Source of the DNA: Mantis religiosa
Taxonomy: Eukaryota; Arthropoda; Insecta; Mantodea; Mantidae
Length of the DNA: 64,000 nucleotides
Direction: 5' to 3'
Assembly: GCA_030765055.1 (NCBI GenBank)
Contig: CM060958.1
Location: forward strand, 84,023,994-84,087,993
Of this stretch, positions 1 through 9,469 are shown in pieces. Position 1 is the stretch's first letter. Each line of letters starts with the position of its first letter. The translations under genes were made by a program, and so were the position numbers. The notes under the pieces were generated by a model. The model saw only the letters and a program-made list of their open reading frames with translations. It ran no database searches and was not told the origin of the DNA.

Positions 1-646
1 TTTGATCCTGAGAGTAAACAGCAAAGCTTAGTGTGGAAATCTCCTTCTTCACCAACCCCCCGCCCCAAAAAAAAAGCAAAAGTGATTGCTTCTGCTGGGA
101 ATGTTATGGTCATCTCATTCTTTGATATTCATGGAATGGTTTATCAGCATGTTGTACCTGCACACACATCAGAAACTGGACAATACTACAGGGATGTCCT
201 GAAAACATTGAAAGTCCATATCAGGCGCAAAAGACCACATTTCCGCGAAGCAGGCTTGATGCTGCACCACGATAATGTGCGGCCGCATATTGTCAATGTT
301 GTTGCTGATCATCTTGCAAAAATCAACATCTCTCACCCTTCCTATAGTCCGGATTTAGCCCCATGTGACCTTTTTCTATTCCCTAACATGAAGAAACACC
401 TTCGTGGAAGGCATTATCTATCATCAGAAGCAGTGGTGAAGGCTGCGGAGGCGACTTTGAAGGATCTCTCAAAAATGGTTTCCAGCATGTCTTTGAAGAC
501 TGACAGAAACGCTGGGACAAGTGCATCGCATTCAGGGGAGACTATTTTGAGAAGGAGAATCAAAATTATGAGGATGAGTAAAGGTACGTTGCAAAAAAAA
601 AAAAAAAAAAAAAAAAATGTGATCATTCTTTATTGAACAGTCCTCG
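1..646 (+). pseudogene. Mariner element, 3' part with transposase C-terminal half
   Basis: The frame is open from the first base of the window, so the 5' part lies outside. It encodes the C-terminal half of a mariner DDE/D transposase. It contains the second catalytic Asp in HHDNVRPH and the third in SPDLAPCDLF; the closely related copies here are DD34D. Compared with the copies at 37.8 and 61.9 kb, a few residues between these Asp residues are missing. One A is lost in the A-run near 472-476 (five here, six in the 61.9-kb copy), which throws the last about 40 residues out of frame. An A-run follows at 593-617, then the terminal inverted repeat (about 618-646) and a TA at 647-648. It is dead as a gene but clearly recognisable. 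Confidence 0.88.
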
Positions 647-741
647 TATATAAGTTCATCTATACACGATATATCTTCTCTCTAAGTATAAAAGTAAGCG
701 ACGAGAATGAAGAAATGGTTTGGAAAGTCAATTAAAACATA

Positions 742-1281
742 GAAAGATAGAGGAGCCTGAAAAATTCAATGCCATAGCCGGGATTTGAACCACGGATCTT
801 CTGATCCATCCAGCCACTCTAACCACTGAGCTACTATGGCCAACATGCCGACATGACATTAAATTCTCCAACTGACTCGTGTTTTTTCCCGGTAAACCAC
901 TTAGGAGTTCTCATAAATACATGAGATAACTGTCTTAATTGCGACTTACAACGTGTAAGTATTTCATTAAAGGGAAATTAATTGACTAACTGTAAAGCCC
1001 GGGCCTTAAAGTACTTACACGTTTTAAGTCACCATTAAGGTAGTTGTCTCATGTGTTTATGAGAACTCCTAAGTGGTTTACTGGGAAAAACACGAGTCAG
1101 TTGGAGAATTTAATGTTTTCTCGGCACGTTGGCCATAGTAGCTCAGTGGTTAGAGCGGCTGGATGGCAACCAGAAGATCCGTGGTTCAAATTCCGGCTAT
1201 GGCGTTGAATTGTTCAGTCTGACAGTATCTTTCCATACTTTAGCCTACACACGGTCATTTTGAAACAACAATCAATTTCCA
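742..1281 (+). mobile_element. PAL copy 1: palindromic tRNA-like retroposon
   Basis: Two arms of about 225 bp (742-962 and 1010-1235) are inverted copies of each other, roughly 90 percent identical by eye, around a 47-bp spacer. Each arm holds a tRNA-like unit (771-840 minus, 1132-1203 plus) and about 130 bp of further conserved sequence towards the centre. Only the right side continues into an unpaired tail that reads ..TAGCCTACACACGG.. and ends near 1281. A 14-bp direct repeat, tcaattaaaacata, lies at 728-741 and 1282-1295, so the whole palindrome went in as one unit. Long repeats of this kind suit LINE-type target-primed insertion. The same plan recurs at 54893-55025 and 56336-56664. Confidence 0.8.
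1132..1203 (+). other. tRNA-like unit in PAL copy 1, right arm
   Basis: The 7-bp acceptor stem is perfect (GCCATAG with CTATGGC) and the D stem is GCTC/GAGC. A 4-bp anticodon stem closes a 7-nt loop whose middle triplet would be GGC. The T arm is imperfect: an extra base in the GGTTCAAA region gives a mismatch or bulge. A-box-like (TAGCTCAGTGG) and B-box-like (GGTTCAAATTC) segments are present. The mirrored unit at 771-840 has a shortened anticodon arm. I read both as retroposon promoter modules and not working tRNA genes. Confidence 0.7.
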
Positions 1282-1295
1282 TCAATTAAAACATA

Positions 1296-2109
1296 TTTGT
1301 TCCTTGTTTTTGTTTGACGAACCTGAAAAGAAAGAAAGTAAAACAAGGTTATTTTTAAGCATATCTTACAAATATACCAGTCAATTCGTTTGGTGTTTAC
1401 CATAGTTTGTCTTAGTAGCCACGTGAATATAGAATTGGATATCTGAAAATCATAACCTAAACTTCCAAGAAGGATGGAAGGAATACCAATAAAATAGACG
1501 TTACAGAGAGTTGATTATGCTCCTAACAAGGGATAGTAAGGGAACTATCACTATGCTCACACCTGTACGCGGTGCAGAGTTTGATGACATCATCTCTGCT
1601 CTATGTGGGGTCAAGCATTGTACGGGAAGGATTCTTTATCCCTGAAGGGCAGCGGTCTACACATGTCATAAGTAAGGAGCTCCGGCACGAAGCTGATGGG
1701 GGATGTCCAGCACTTACTTGCAAGTGGTGGCATGCGGTACTTTCCAGATTTCAGTTTTGGGCGTAGCGGTTCTACTGTGCAGCATATGTTTGGTGCATGG
1801 CGGTCTGAGTACAGTGATAGTTTCCTTGTAAAGTGTGTTTAGTTAACGCATGTGCAGTTTGGAGTCAAAGGAACCTGAGCCTCCCGCCCACTAATGACCG
1901 TCATAAATCTATCTCCACTCTTCAGAAGTGGAACACTGCCGTTGAGGACCAATAGCAACCCTGATTTTCTCGAAGTGACAGTCGCATGTCTACTCCACGC
2001 GGAGTCTCAGTTGCCAAAGTTCCAACTTCCAGTTGATCTTTTTCATTAAGTGCAGAAATTCGTTGTGTGTCACGATGTGGAGACCGTAGGAGGGAAATGC
2101 AGTGGTAGA
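1296..2109. other. No feature assigned
   Basis: No coding region or known repeat is recognised. The longest open frame (1572-1766) is short and has no family features. A small palindrome, ctactccacgcggagt, lies near 1987-2002 and resembles motifs near 7530 and 27530. Confidence 0.5.
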
Positions 2110-2770
2110 AGTAGTAGATAACTTTCAGTCACGTGAAAATAATCAAAGTGAAGACAGTGTGAATAACTGGGCCGAGTTATATTACTGAAAAAACCTAAAA
2201 AACCTAAAAAAAGTTATAACGGGAACTGTTTCTAAGCAAATTCAAGCGCTTGTTTTGAACACATATAAAGATGTACGGACAAATAATCTTGGTAAGGGGT
2301 CGTGCAATGAACCTGATGATCAATTCTGGGTATTCACAGAAATACAGTAAGAAATATTGTGACGAAAGGAATACCAAAGACGCCGATCAAGTGTGAAAAC
2401 AAAAGGAAACGTTTCTCTAAAGTAGATAATTTCACATGCGATTTAATTCGTCGAGAAATTTATAGATTCTATGCAAAAGGGAGAGCTCCTACCTTAGACG
2501 AATTGGTTGCACATTTGTAAGAAATTTGTGATTTTCTTTATGGGCACTGCACTTTGCGCGGCCTCCTAAAGGAGCTGGGTTTCAAATACCGCACTTTGAA
2601 TAAGATAAGGGTTATTGTGGAATCCAGTAGAATTGTAGCTTGGCCATAAGATAATTTATTTAGACGAAACCTGGTACGATACCCATGACGTATCGAGAAA
2701 TGTGGCAACCTTGCAGAAAGATCTGGGAGTAGAAGGGTCGGGGGTTGTAAAACGATTATAAGGGTTCATC
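2110..2770 (+). pseudogene. Decayed DDE transposase (Tc1/mariner-like superfamily)
   Basis: From about 2344 the frame reads a helix-turn-helix style segment (..IPKTPIKC.., ..RFYAKGRAPTLDEL..) that ends at a stop near 2520. After frame changes, the first catalytic block YLDETW appears around 2654-2675, followed by YDTHDV. YLDETW is the first-Asp block also seen in the elements at 57.7 and 63.1 kb. No second Asp or Glu block can be followed after 2770. Several stops and shifts show an old, dead copy. The family call rests on this block and the flanking residues. Confidence 0.6.
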
Positions 2771-4220
2771 AAAGGCAGAGGCCGACGTGCACACGCGTTA
2801 ACTAAACAGACTTTAAGTTCATCTGTCCTAAATCACACTGAATGCTTTCTGATACGTTCAAATAACAGCCAGGATTTCCCCGATTCCAAAGTGAAATTTT
2901 TTATTACCTTATTAGTAAGAAACTGGGTTACGGAAAGGCGACTACACAACTAAGTTCACTTATCCGCAGGTTCTTGAAGCAGAGTGTGCAAGAAGACGAC
3001 TTTGTAGCAAACCCTGCTGTCTTGCAGACTAGTTCTGGTGAATCAACACACCTACAGAAACCGTCACCATATGAACACGAAGTTAAAGCAAATACAGTGA
3101 TTTTATTTATTGACAGTCTTAAATTGCTTCAATTCTCAACATCCTATTTTATATTAGGTATGAAAAGCCACTCAAAATTGTTCACAGGCCTCTTACCAGA
3201 CTTGAGTTTCTTTTAACTCTAACATGGGACCATTGGAGACTTCTAACCAATAGCAACGATTATTTCGGAAATAATTACTGACACAAACAATTTTATTTGA
3301 CACAAATTGTCTTTTAAAGAGACCTCGTCTTTCTACCTCTTATGATTAGTCGTCTATGTAGAATTCTATTAAATTCGTTAAGAATGAAAAAAAGATTCAC
3401 AAAATGTTTTAGATTAAAGTTAAAATACTATAAGTTAAAATATTATAAGCGCATCGGTTTATCAATCCACGCCTCTCAGTGATATGAAAAAAAAAACACC
3501 TGCTCTTAGACAGAAAAGTTTGTTAAATTCAATTTAATTTACAACACACTTTGTGAAACAAAAAGAATGAATATAAGTAGAAGATTTCACTTGGAGGAAT
3601 TGAAAGGGAATAGGTGAATCTGACTTCGCTTACTCCAGAATGTCATTTGTTTACAGCGGGGCCTATGAAAAAGAAGCGAATTGATCTATACCAACGTTTT
3701 CCTTTGTTTTCGAAATGAAATCTCACGACTAACACTATCTAGTATTTACATATTTATTAGTATATATTACTACCCTTATAGTGAAATGAGCAAAATCGAT
3801 ACCATGACTGAACATAGGACATCCTTTCAGCCTAACCCTGATAGGTAACACAGCCTATTGCGTTAAGTACTAGGGAATACAGACCGTTTTGTGCTGTTCT
3901 TTGTATTTTCATTCTTCGAGATTGTTGTCTAAAATATGACAGACAAAGCACAGCAGATATTATTTGGTACATAAAACCTGTTCATTAATGAAACCTGAGA
4001 CTCCTCTCAGAGAAAAGAATGTTGGAACGTCCTACTCATTGAACGGTGACGGACAAATACCAGTTCCATGTATGAATGTGTGGAATGTGCAGAGTCAAAG
4101 TCCGAACGTCCTTGAACGGTGATTGCCAAACGGATGTTAAACCTGTTAACTTTCTTTTGTTCGCCAGATGTAACAATTACATAGCTATACATTAACACCC
4201 GGACTGCTCGGAAATCACAA
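2771..4220. other. AT-rich stretch, nothing assigned
   Basis: I see no coding region, inverted repeat or known SINE head. The 80-codon frame at 2974-3216 shows no family features. Confidence 0.5.
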
Positions 4221-4269
4221 ATTTCTTTTAATTTACATCCGTCAACGTTAAGTTATATCGAACGATATA

Positions 4270-5853
4270 CAGAGGCCGACAGAAGTATTCGAGTAATATA
4301 AAATGTAACATTGCACTTAGTATAAATACTGTAACATTTATTTGGCAGCGTTGAATTGTTAAACATGTAAACATTAAACTTTTGTCTCGAAAACAATATT
4401 TAAAATATTACTCTGCATGTATTTATTACACAATCTCTACTGTACTTATTCTATTGTCCCTCTTATTGTAGGACCTAAGTATTCGAGCGTACCCAGCTGA
4501 ACAGAGAGAAAGGTGGTTGCACGTACCCTACACGCCCCTACCACATAACAGTTATGTTTATGCTACGCCTCGAGACAGTGTGCCCAAAGTTATTCAGCCG
4601 ATTGTGAACTCGCGGGTAATATGGGACGTAAAGGAGACAAGGGTGACAGAGAGGAATGTCGTTATAAATATGTACAAACAAAACAAATCTCTCTCTGAAC
4701 TTGCCAAAACCATGAACAGAAGCAAAACTACAGTGTTCTGCACAATTCAACGCTTCAAACAGACAAATAATGTTGTAAATAAACCTAGAAATTGCGCTCC
4801 TTCTGAACTCACCACCAGAGACAGGAGGCAAATAATAAAAATGGTGAAGCAGAATTCGAGAGTCACTGCATCTGAGATTAGAGGATGCCTTCTGGCACTG
4901 TGGTTCACACTAGAACAGTTGAATGGGTTTTAAATTGTACTCAGTACAATGCCCGCGTTCCTAGGAAGAAACCATATGTTAATAAGGTGAATAAGAAAAA
5001 GCGTATAGAATTTGCTAAACGGTATGTGGTGAAACCAACAGAATTCTGGGATAAGGTTCTCTGGCCGGATGAGAGCAAATTCTACTTATACAAGAGTGAT
5101 GGAGATCTTTAAGTGTGGAGACTGCCAAATACAGAATGGGAACCTAAGAACATGGTAGCTACAGTGAAACATGGTGTCAGTAGTGTGATGGTATGGGGCT
5201 GTATAGCTTTATCTGGCCTTGGGGAACTGGTGTTTATAGATGGGATCATGGACAATTTGAATACAAGAGGAATCTTGAAAACAATCTTAAAAAGAGTGCA
5301 GAGAAGCTGGCATTAGGGCATGATTATTACTTCCAGCAGGACAATGATCCGAAGCATACTGCTGAAATTGTAAGGCTTTGGATCGTGTACAACACTCCTC
5401 ACACTTTGAAGACACTGCCCCAATCTCCAGATTTAAATTCTATAGAGAACATCTGGAAGGAACTCAAGGAGCGTGTGAGGAAGCATCATATCAGAGCAAG
5501 GACCATCTGAAAGAACTTCTTCAAACAGAGAAAGGAGAAATATGGACTCTGCAGTCACTAAACAACACATACAGACAATGCCCAAACGATTATCTGCAGT
5601 AATTCAAAGAAAGGGGATGATAACTAAATACTAGCTGTTCTGTGTTCGAATACTTATGTGCAGATGTAAAGTAACGGTTTTATTTCTTATTATAGTGCAA
5701 ATTAGTTTCAGTTGCTATTTATGAGTTTATATGTTTAATGGAAGACTCAAGTTTATTTTTTACCAGTTGTATTTACGTATGCTTACTCTGCGTAGCTTTA
5801 AAATAATATAAGTAATAAATATGTTTACGTTCGAATACTTATGTCAGCCTCTC
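4270..5853 (+). mobile_element. Tc1-like DNA transposon, nearly full length
   Basis: Terminal inverted repeats begin CAGAGGCCGACAGAAGTATT on the left and GAGAGGCTGACATAAGTATT when the right end is reversed. A TA flanks each side (4268-4269 and 5854-5855). A second copy of the AAGTATTCGA motif lies inside each end (about 4478 and 5650), giving two direct repeats per end. That is the IR/DR layout known from Sleeping Beauty and some other Tc1 elements. The length of 1.58 kb is typical. It is inserted in an old SINE-A. Confidence 0.88.
4621..5602 (+). pseudogene. Tc1-like transposase, broken
   Basis: The natural start is the ATG at 4621 (MGRKGDKGD..), but the frame shifts within about 15 codons into ..KSLSELAKTMNRSKTTV.., the DNA-binding helix-turn-helix. 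Further shifts occur near 4900 and between 5193 and 5316, and there is a stop at about 5110. The catalytic triad can be followed across frames: LWPDESKF (first Asp, near 5070), QQDNDPKH (second Asp, near 5340) and SIENIWKELKE (Glu, near 5450). The spacing fits DD34E. All catalytic residues are present, but no continuous protein can be made. Confidence 0.85.
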
Positions 5854-6207
5854 TATGAAATGGGTGAAATGATGCTCAAATAAATCCAGTCTCCATAAAA
5901 ATTAGAGCTGCCTAATATTCAGCCTTCAGGATTAAAAAGGTTGAAATGAAAATGAATGTTGAACCTTTATTAATTTGTTTTACCAATTAATAGTTTAAAT
6001 TCTTCGTGAAGTGTATTAATAATTAAGTTTCATAAAATTGTACTTCAATTCTGTTTTTAGTTATAGCAACTGCTTTCATAGGTTATGTTCTGCCTTGAGA
6101 GCAAATATATTTTTGAGGGAAAATCTTATCCAGTTAACTCACCCTGAATGAGATTCAACTTGGGCTCTCTGGAACTGGAGGTAGACATTCTAACAGAGGC
6201 GGGTTCA

Positions 6208-6617
6208 AATTGTCAGGTGTTCTTTGTATGCCACCTTTGTAAACGTCCAGTAATTTTGAGTTTTTATTTCTTTTTATTCTTTTCTTTTTTTCTTTTTATA
6301 GATAGCTCAATAATAATCCCTGTTTATTCATAAAGAATGTTTTAGCATGCATAACATCTTTCACTATGCAGACTTTTGTCTAATCATAAATCTAAGTCCT
6401 GCTAAGTCCTAGGGCTCGACCCTAACGATGTCCTAAATGACAGTTGCTGCCCAAACACTGTAAGGAGGCGAGACAAAAGTGGAAGTAAGCCATGGTAGTT
6501 CGATGGGAACGGCAGACTCCACATCTTGTTGTTAAAATTATTTTAAAAGCAGTAGATCAACGATGTGGGTTTCATTATGGTTGTATTTATTTTGAAGTTA
6601 AACGCCTTTTAATATGG
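6208..6617. other. No feature assigned
   Basis: A T-rich run lies near 6260-6300. No coding region or repeat is recognised. Confidence 0.5.
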
Positions 6618-6812
6618 TAGATCACATCGCCGATGAATCAATAACATGATGCTCAAATGCCCATAGAGCTTAAATTACCAATTTGCTCTTCTCAGGAAAG
6701 GAAATCCCAAGAAAACATTTTATGCAAGTAACTCACTTTAACCGAGACTCAAACTCGGACTAATGTAATATGAAGTAAACACGCTACCCTTACATCGAAG
6801 AGGCAGGCGTAT
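6618..6812 (-). mobile_element. SINE-A copy, diverged
   Basis: The core (..catgatgctcaaatg.. then ..cccatagagctta..) and the head (..gagactcaaactcgga.., ..gaggcagg) match SINE-A in reverse orientation, with many substitutions and small gaps. It is an old copy. I see no duplication at its borders. Confidence 0.6.
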
Positions 6813-8293
6813 CTATTGCTATGTTAATATTGTTGTCATCATTCGAAATAAATTAAAGAAATAGATGCATTTTCTTTAGTGGCGTTGGAAAAGAGGTGTG
6901 GTGGGTTTAGTACACATTGTGGAAACATTGAAGTACCTACGAGAATACATTAAATTGTTCTGTTGTTTCGTAATCTATTTGTAAATTTTACGGTAGCTTA
7001 CGGTTTTGCTTGAGGAAAAAGTTGCCTAAACTTCCGAGACCGACGGGCATGATTAGCTCCAGGTGGTCATTCTAGGTGCCACTTTGTGTCAGTAGATATG
7101 CACTGACTAAAAGTCACTTCACTTGTATCGGTGATGTATACATTGCATAATATAACTAAATATCATTTTAAACACTTCTATCTTCGCTGTTGTTTACCTC
7201 CTTCTGGTTTGTAATGGAGAAAACAGCCGTGATATATTTTTCTTATAAGGATAAACTAATATCTACCATTATCATTTCAGATAACAATAGCGTTTGTAGT
7301 AATAGTAGAAAATTAAAAGAATATTTAAAAAAAAGATTGAATGGTAACCTTCGATACCTTATGGGTGTTTTGCCAGTCCGGTCACCTCTTAACATACAGT
7401 CAATTGTACAACTAAACAGCCCCACATCCTCCTGCTGTCGTATTCTTCATAAGCTTCGTTGCTATCCTGATTCAATCCAGCAGGTATCGATTCATATCTA
7501 AACTTAAGTCAGATATATCAGAATATCTTCACTACGTGGAGTAAAGCAGTGCTAGGAGCTGCTTCCGATTTACTACTATGCAGGCGCGGCTCTATACGAA
7601 TTGGCTCGGAAAATTGACTAATCTAAATTCGCAAAATGAGCATCGCAAAAATGGATTTAGTGGTTTTGAATTTCAATAGCACTTCCCTCTGTATATGAAT
7701 CCAAAAGTTCCTTAAAATTACCTTTATTTAAAGAGTCCTTGCTTTCATTATGTCCATGAAATGCCATTTGCCTGCTTCCCTAATGGGATACCGCAAGAAA
7801 AGCCTGTTAAGCTTAACGTTCTCATTGTAGTTTACAATATATAGACGTGAGCTTTCCGGAAGAGTGTTTGCAAATTTTTTTCCAGCTCCTTCAATCCGAC
7901 ATAATTATGTTCACCAACGAGTCTTAAATGTTCTGGTGTATTTTGAAGATGCTCTGCTGCAAAGTTTTTCTGAACATAATTGGCCTACCGACATTTACCA
8001 CGTCGCGTTTGTCATCGTTTTTCCATAAAGAAAAGGGTGTTTTGAGAATGGAACACATCAAGTCGTGTGTTGATTCATTGTAACTCCCTAAATGTGCAAA
8101 ATTAAACACGTCACATATCAGACAATAATCAATGATCACATAAAAGATTTCACTTTTACACAGGATGCAAACTGATAATAAATAGTACCACATGACACGC
8201 GGGGCTCACTTCAAACTGGTTACGACATTTACCAACAAATTTATTTTTAAATAAATGAAAAAGTAGGAAGAAAGTCCTGTATTGTGTAGGCAA
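6813..8293. other. No feature assigned
   Basis: No coding region or repeat is recognised. The frame at 7190-7501 (103 codons) is AT-rich and looks like chance. The string acgtggagtaaagcagtgc near 7534 resembles part of the foldback element near 27530. Confidence 0.45.
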
Positions 8294-8302
8294 CACGAGT
8301 TG

Positions 8303-8536
8303 GGCCCGCCTCGGTAGCGTAGATGGTAGCGTGTCTGCCTCACGTTCAAGAGATCCCGAGTGAGTTACCTGGGTAAGTTTTTTTCGGGGTTTTCCCTTAT
8401 CCTTCAAAACGAATGTCGGGTAAGTCTAAGCTCCATGGACCCTGGACTCATTTGAGCATCATTTCACCCAATTCATTCACCGTCCGATATGACTTAACAC
8501 TGGAGGACGTAAATTACAAACAAGAAAACAAAAAAC
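8303..8536 (+). mobile_element. SINE-A copy, full length
   Basis: It starts gcccgcctcggtagcgtag. TAGCGTAGATGG fits a polymerase III A box, but the B box is damaged. It runs through the body (..gaatgtcgggtaagtc.., ..gagcatcatttcaccc..) to an A-rich tail. A 9-bp direct repeat, cacgagttg, lies at 8294-8302 and 8537-8545, as expected for LINE-mediated insertion. Confidence 0.82.
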
Positions 8537-8545
8537 CACGAGTTG

Positions 8546-9140
8546 ATGCGAAATATACGGCTTCTATGAACCGAATCCGTAGCCATGGTAACCAGCAATG
8601 CATTCTGCTCCACCATCCGCTCCTCATCCATCGTATGTGTTACTGTCATCTTGACCTTTTAATAACGAACCACCAGTCGGAAAGTAAGCTAGCTGCATAA
8701 TCGATGCGCGGGCGCCAACAGAGCTGCTCCATTACAAAATATAATTTGGAGAACTTTTATAACCGAAAATTAAACGCTATAACATAAAACATAACCATGT
8801 AAGTTATGAAAACACAAGTAGGTGACTTGGCGATTCAAACACATCAAGGAAGAACCGCCCCTGCTACTGTTAACACATTAGTTGCCGTGACGGTCTAATT
8901 TTAAAATGTACTATACTGGCAAAAAGCAGCTCGTGGGGCTCCAGCAAGCCAATACAATTGTGTATCTAGCCTTAATGTACGTAGCTGGAATTCTAATCCA
9001 GACGCGAATCTTTTAAATTGTCTTATCAGTACAGTCAATTTATAGCTCGAATTTATCACAATTTCATTTCAATTGGCAAACAAGTTCACACAAATGCACT
9101 CTGAAATAAACTCCGGGTTTAAGAAAAGGTCTCGCACTTC

Positions 9141-9174
<34 letters not shown>

Positions 9175-9224
9175 CGTGCGTGCGTGTAATAAGAATATAT
9201 AACTCAACACCAAATGTGATACTT
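8546..9224. other. No gene; contains a (GT)n tract
   Basis: The only clear structure is the microsatellite at 9141-9187. The rest matches nothing I recognise. Confidence 0.5.
9141..9187. repeat. (GT)n microsatellite passing into (GTGC)n
   Basis: About 13 uninterrupted GT units are followed by several gtgc units. Confidence 0.95.
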
Positions 9225-9417
9225 AAACCACTTACATAGCGCAGGTTCGACTCTCGGTCAAGATGAGTTTACTGGATAAGGTTTTTCCGGTGTTTTCCCT
9301 CAGCCTGAAAGATGAGTATCAGGTAGCTCTAAGCTCAGTGGACCCCGGGCTCATTTGTACATCATCTCACCCATTTCATTCAGGGTCCGATATGACAACT
9401 TTGAAGGACGCTAATTT

Positions 9418-9420
<3 letters not shown>
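9225..9420 (+). mobile_element. SINE-A copy, head truncated
   Basis: It begins around the B box (ggttcgactctcgg) and lacks a convincing A box. The body matches SINE-A through ..gggtccgatatgac... Its A-rich 3' tail runs straight into the (TA)n tract at 9421. Confidence 0.75.

Positions 9421-9468
<48 letters not shown>
9421..9468. repeat. (TA)n microsatellite at a SINE-A tail
   Basis: About 24 uninterrupted TA units directly follow the SINE-A 3' end. The tract most likely grew from the A-rich tail. Confidence 0.95.

Positions 9469-9469
<1 letters not shown>

Larger units (their letters stand above)
4221..6207 (-). mobile_element. SINE-A copy, split by the Tc1-like element
   Basis: The tail of SINE-A (reverse strand) lies at 4221-4269 and its middle continues directly at 5856-5938. 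The Tc1-like element sits at a TA between them. The tRNA-like head is found at 6108-6207 (ending ..gaggcggg) after a further 170 bp of unrelated sequence. Identity to younger copies is low, so this is one of the oldest SINE-A insertions here and predates the transposon inside it. Confidence 0.72.

Noticed and set aside
1132..1203. Genuine tRNA gene
   Set aside because: The acceptor stem is perfect, but the T arm is faulty, the anticodon differs between copies, and the unit is part of a repeated palindrome.
742..1281. Twin-priming 5' inversion of a simple SINE
   Set aside because: Twin priming inverts a different part of the same RNA. Here both arms carry the same content, and the plan repeats in three copies.
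742..1281. CRISPR or other short-spacer array
   Set aside because: No regularly spaced short repeats here or elsewhere. The repeated units are inverted and long.
7190..7501. 103-codon frame as a small gene
   Set aside because: AT-rich, no family features, and an antisense frame of similar quality overlaps it.
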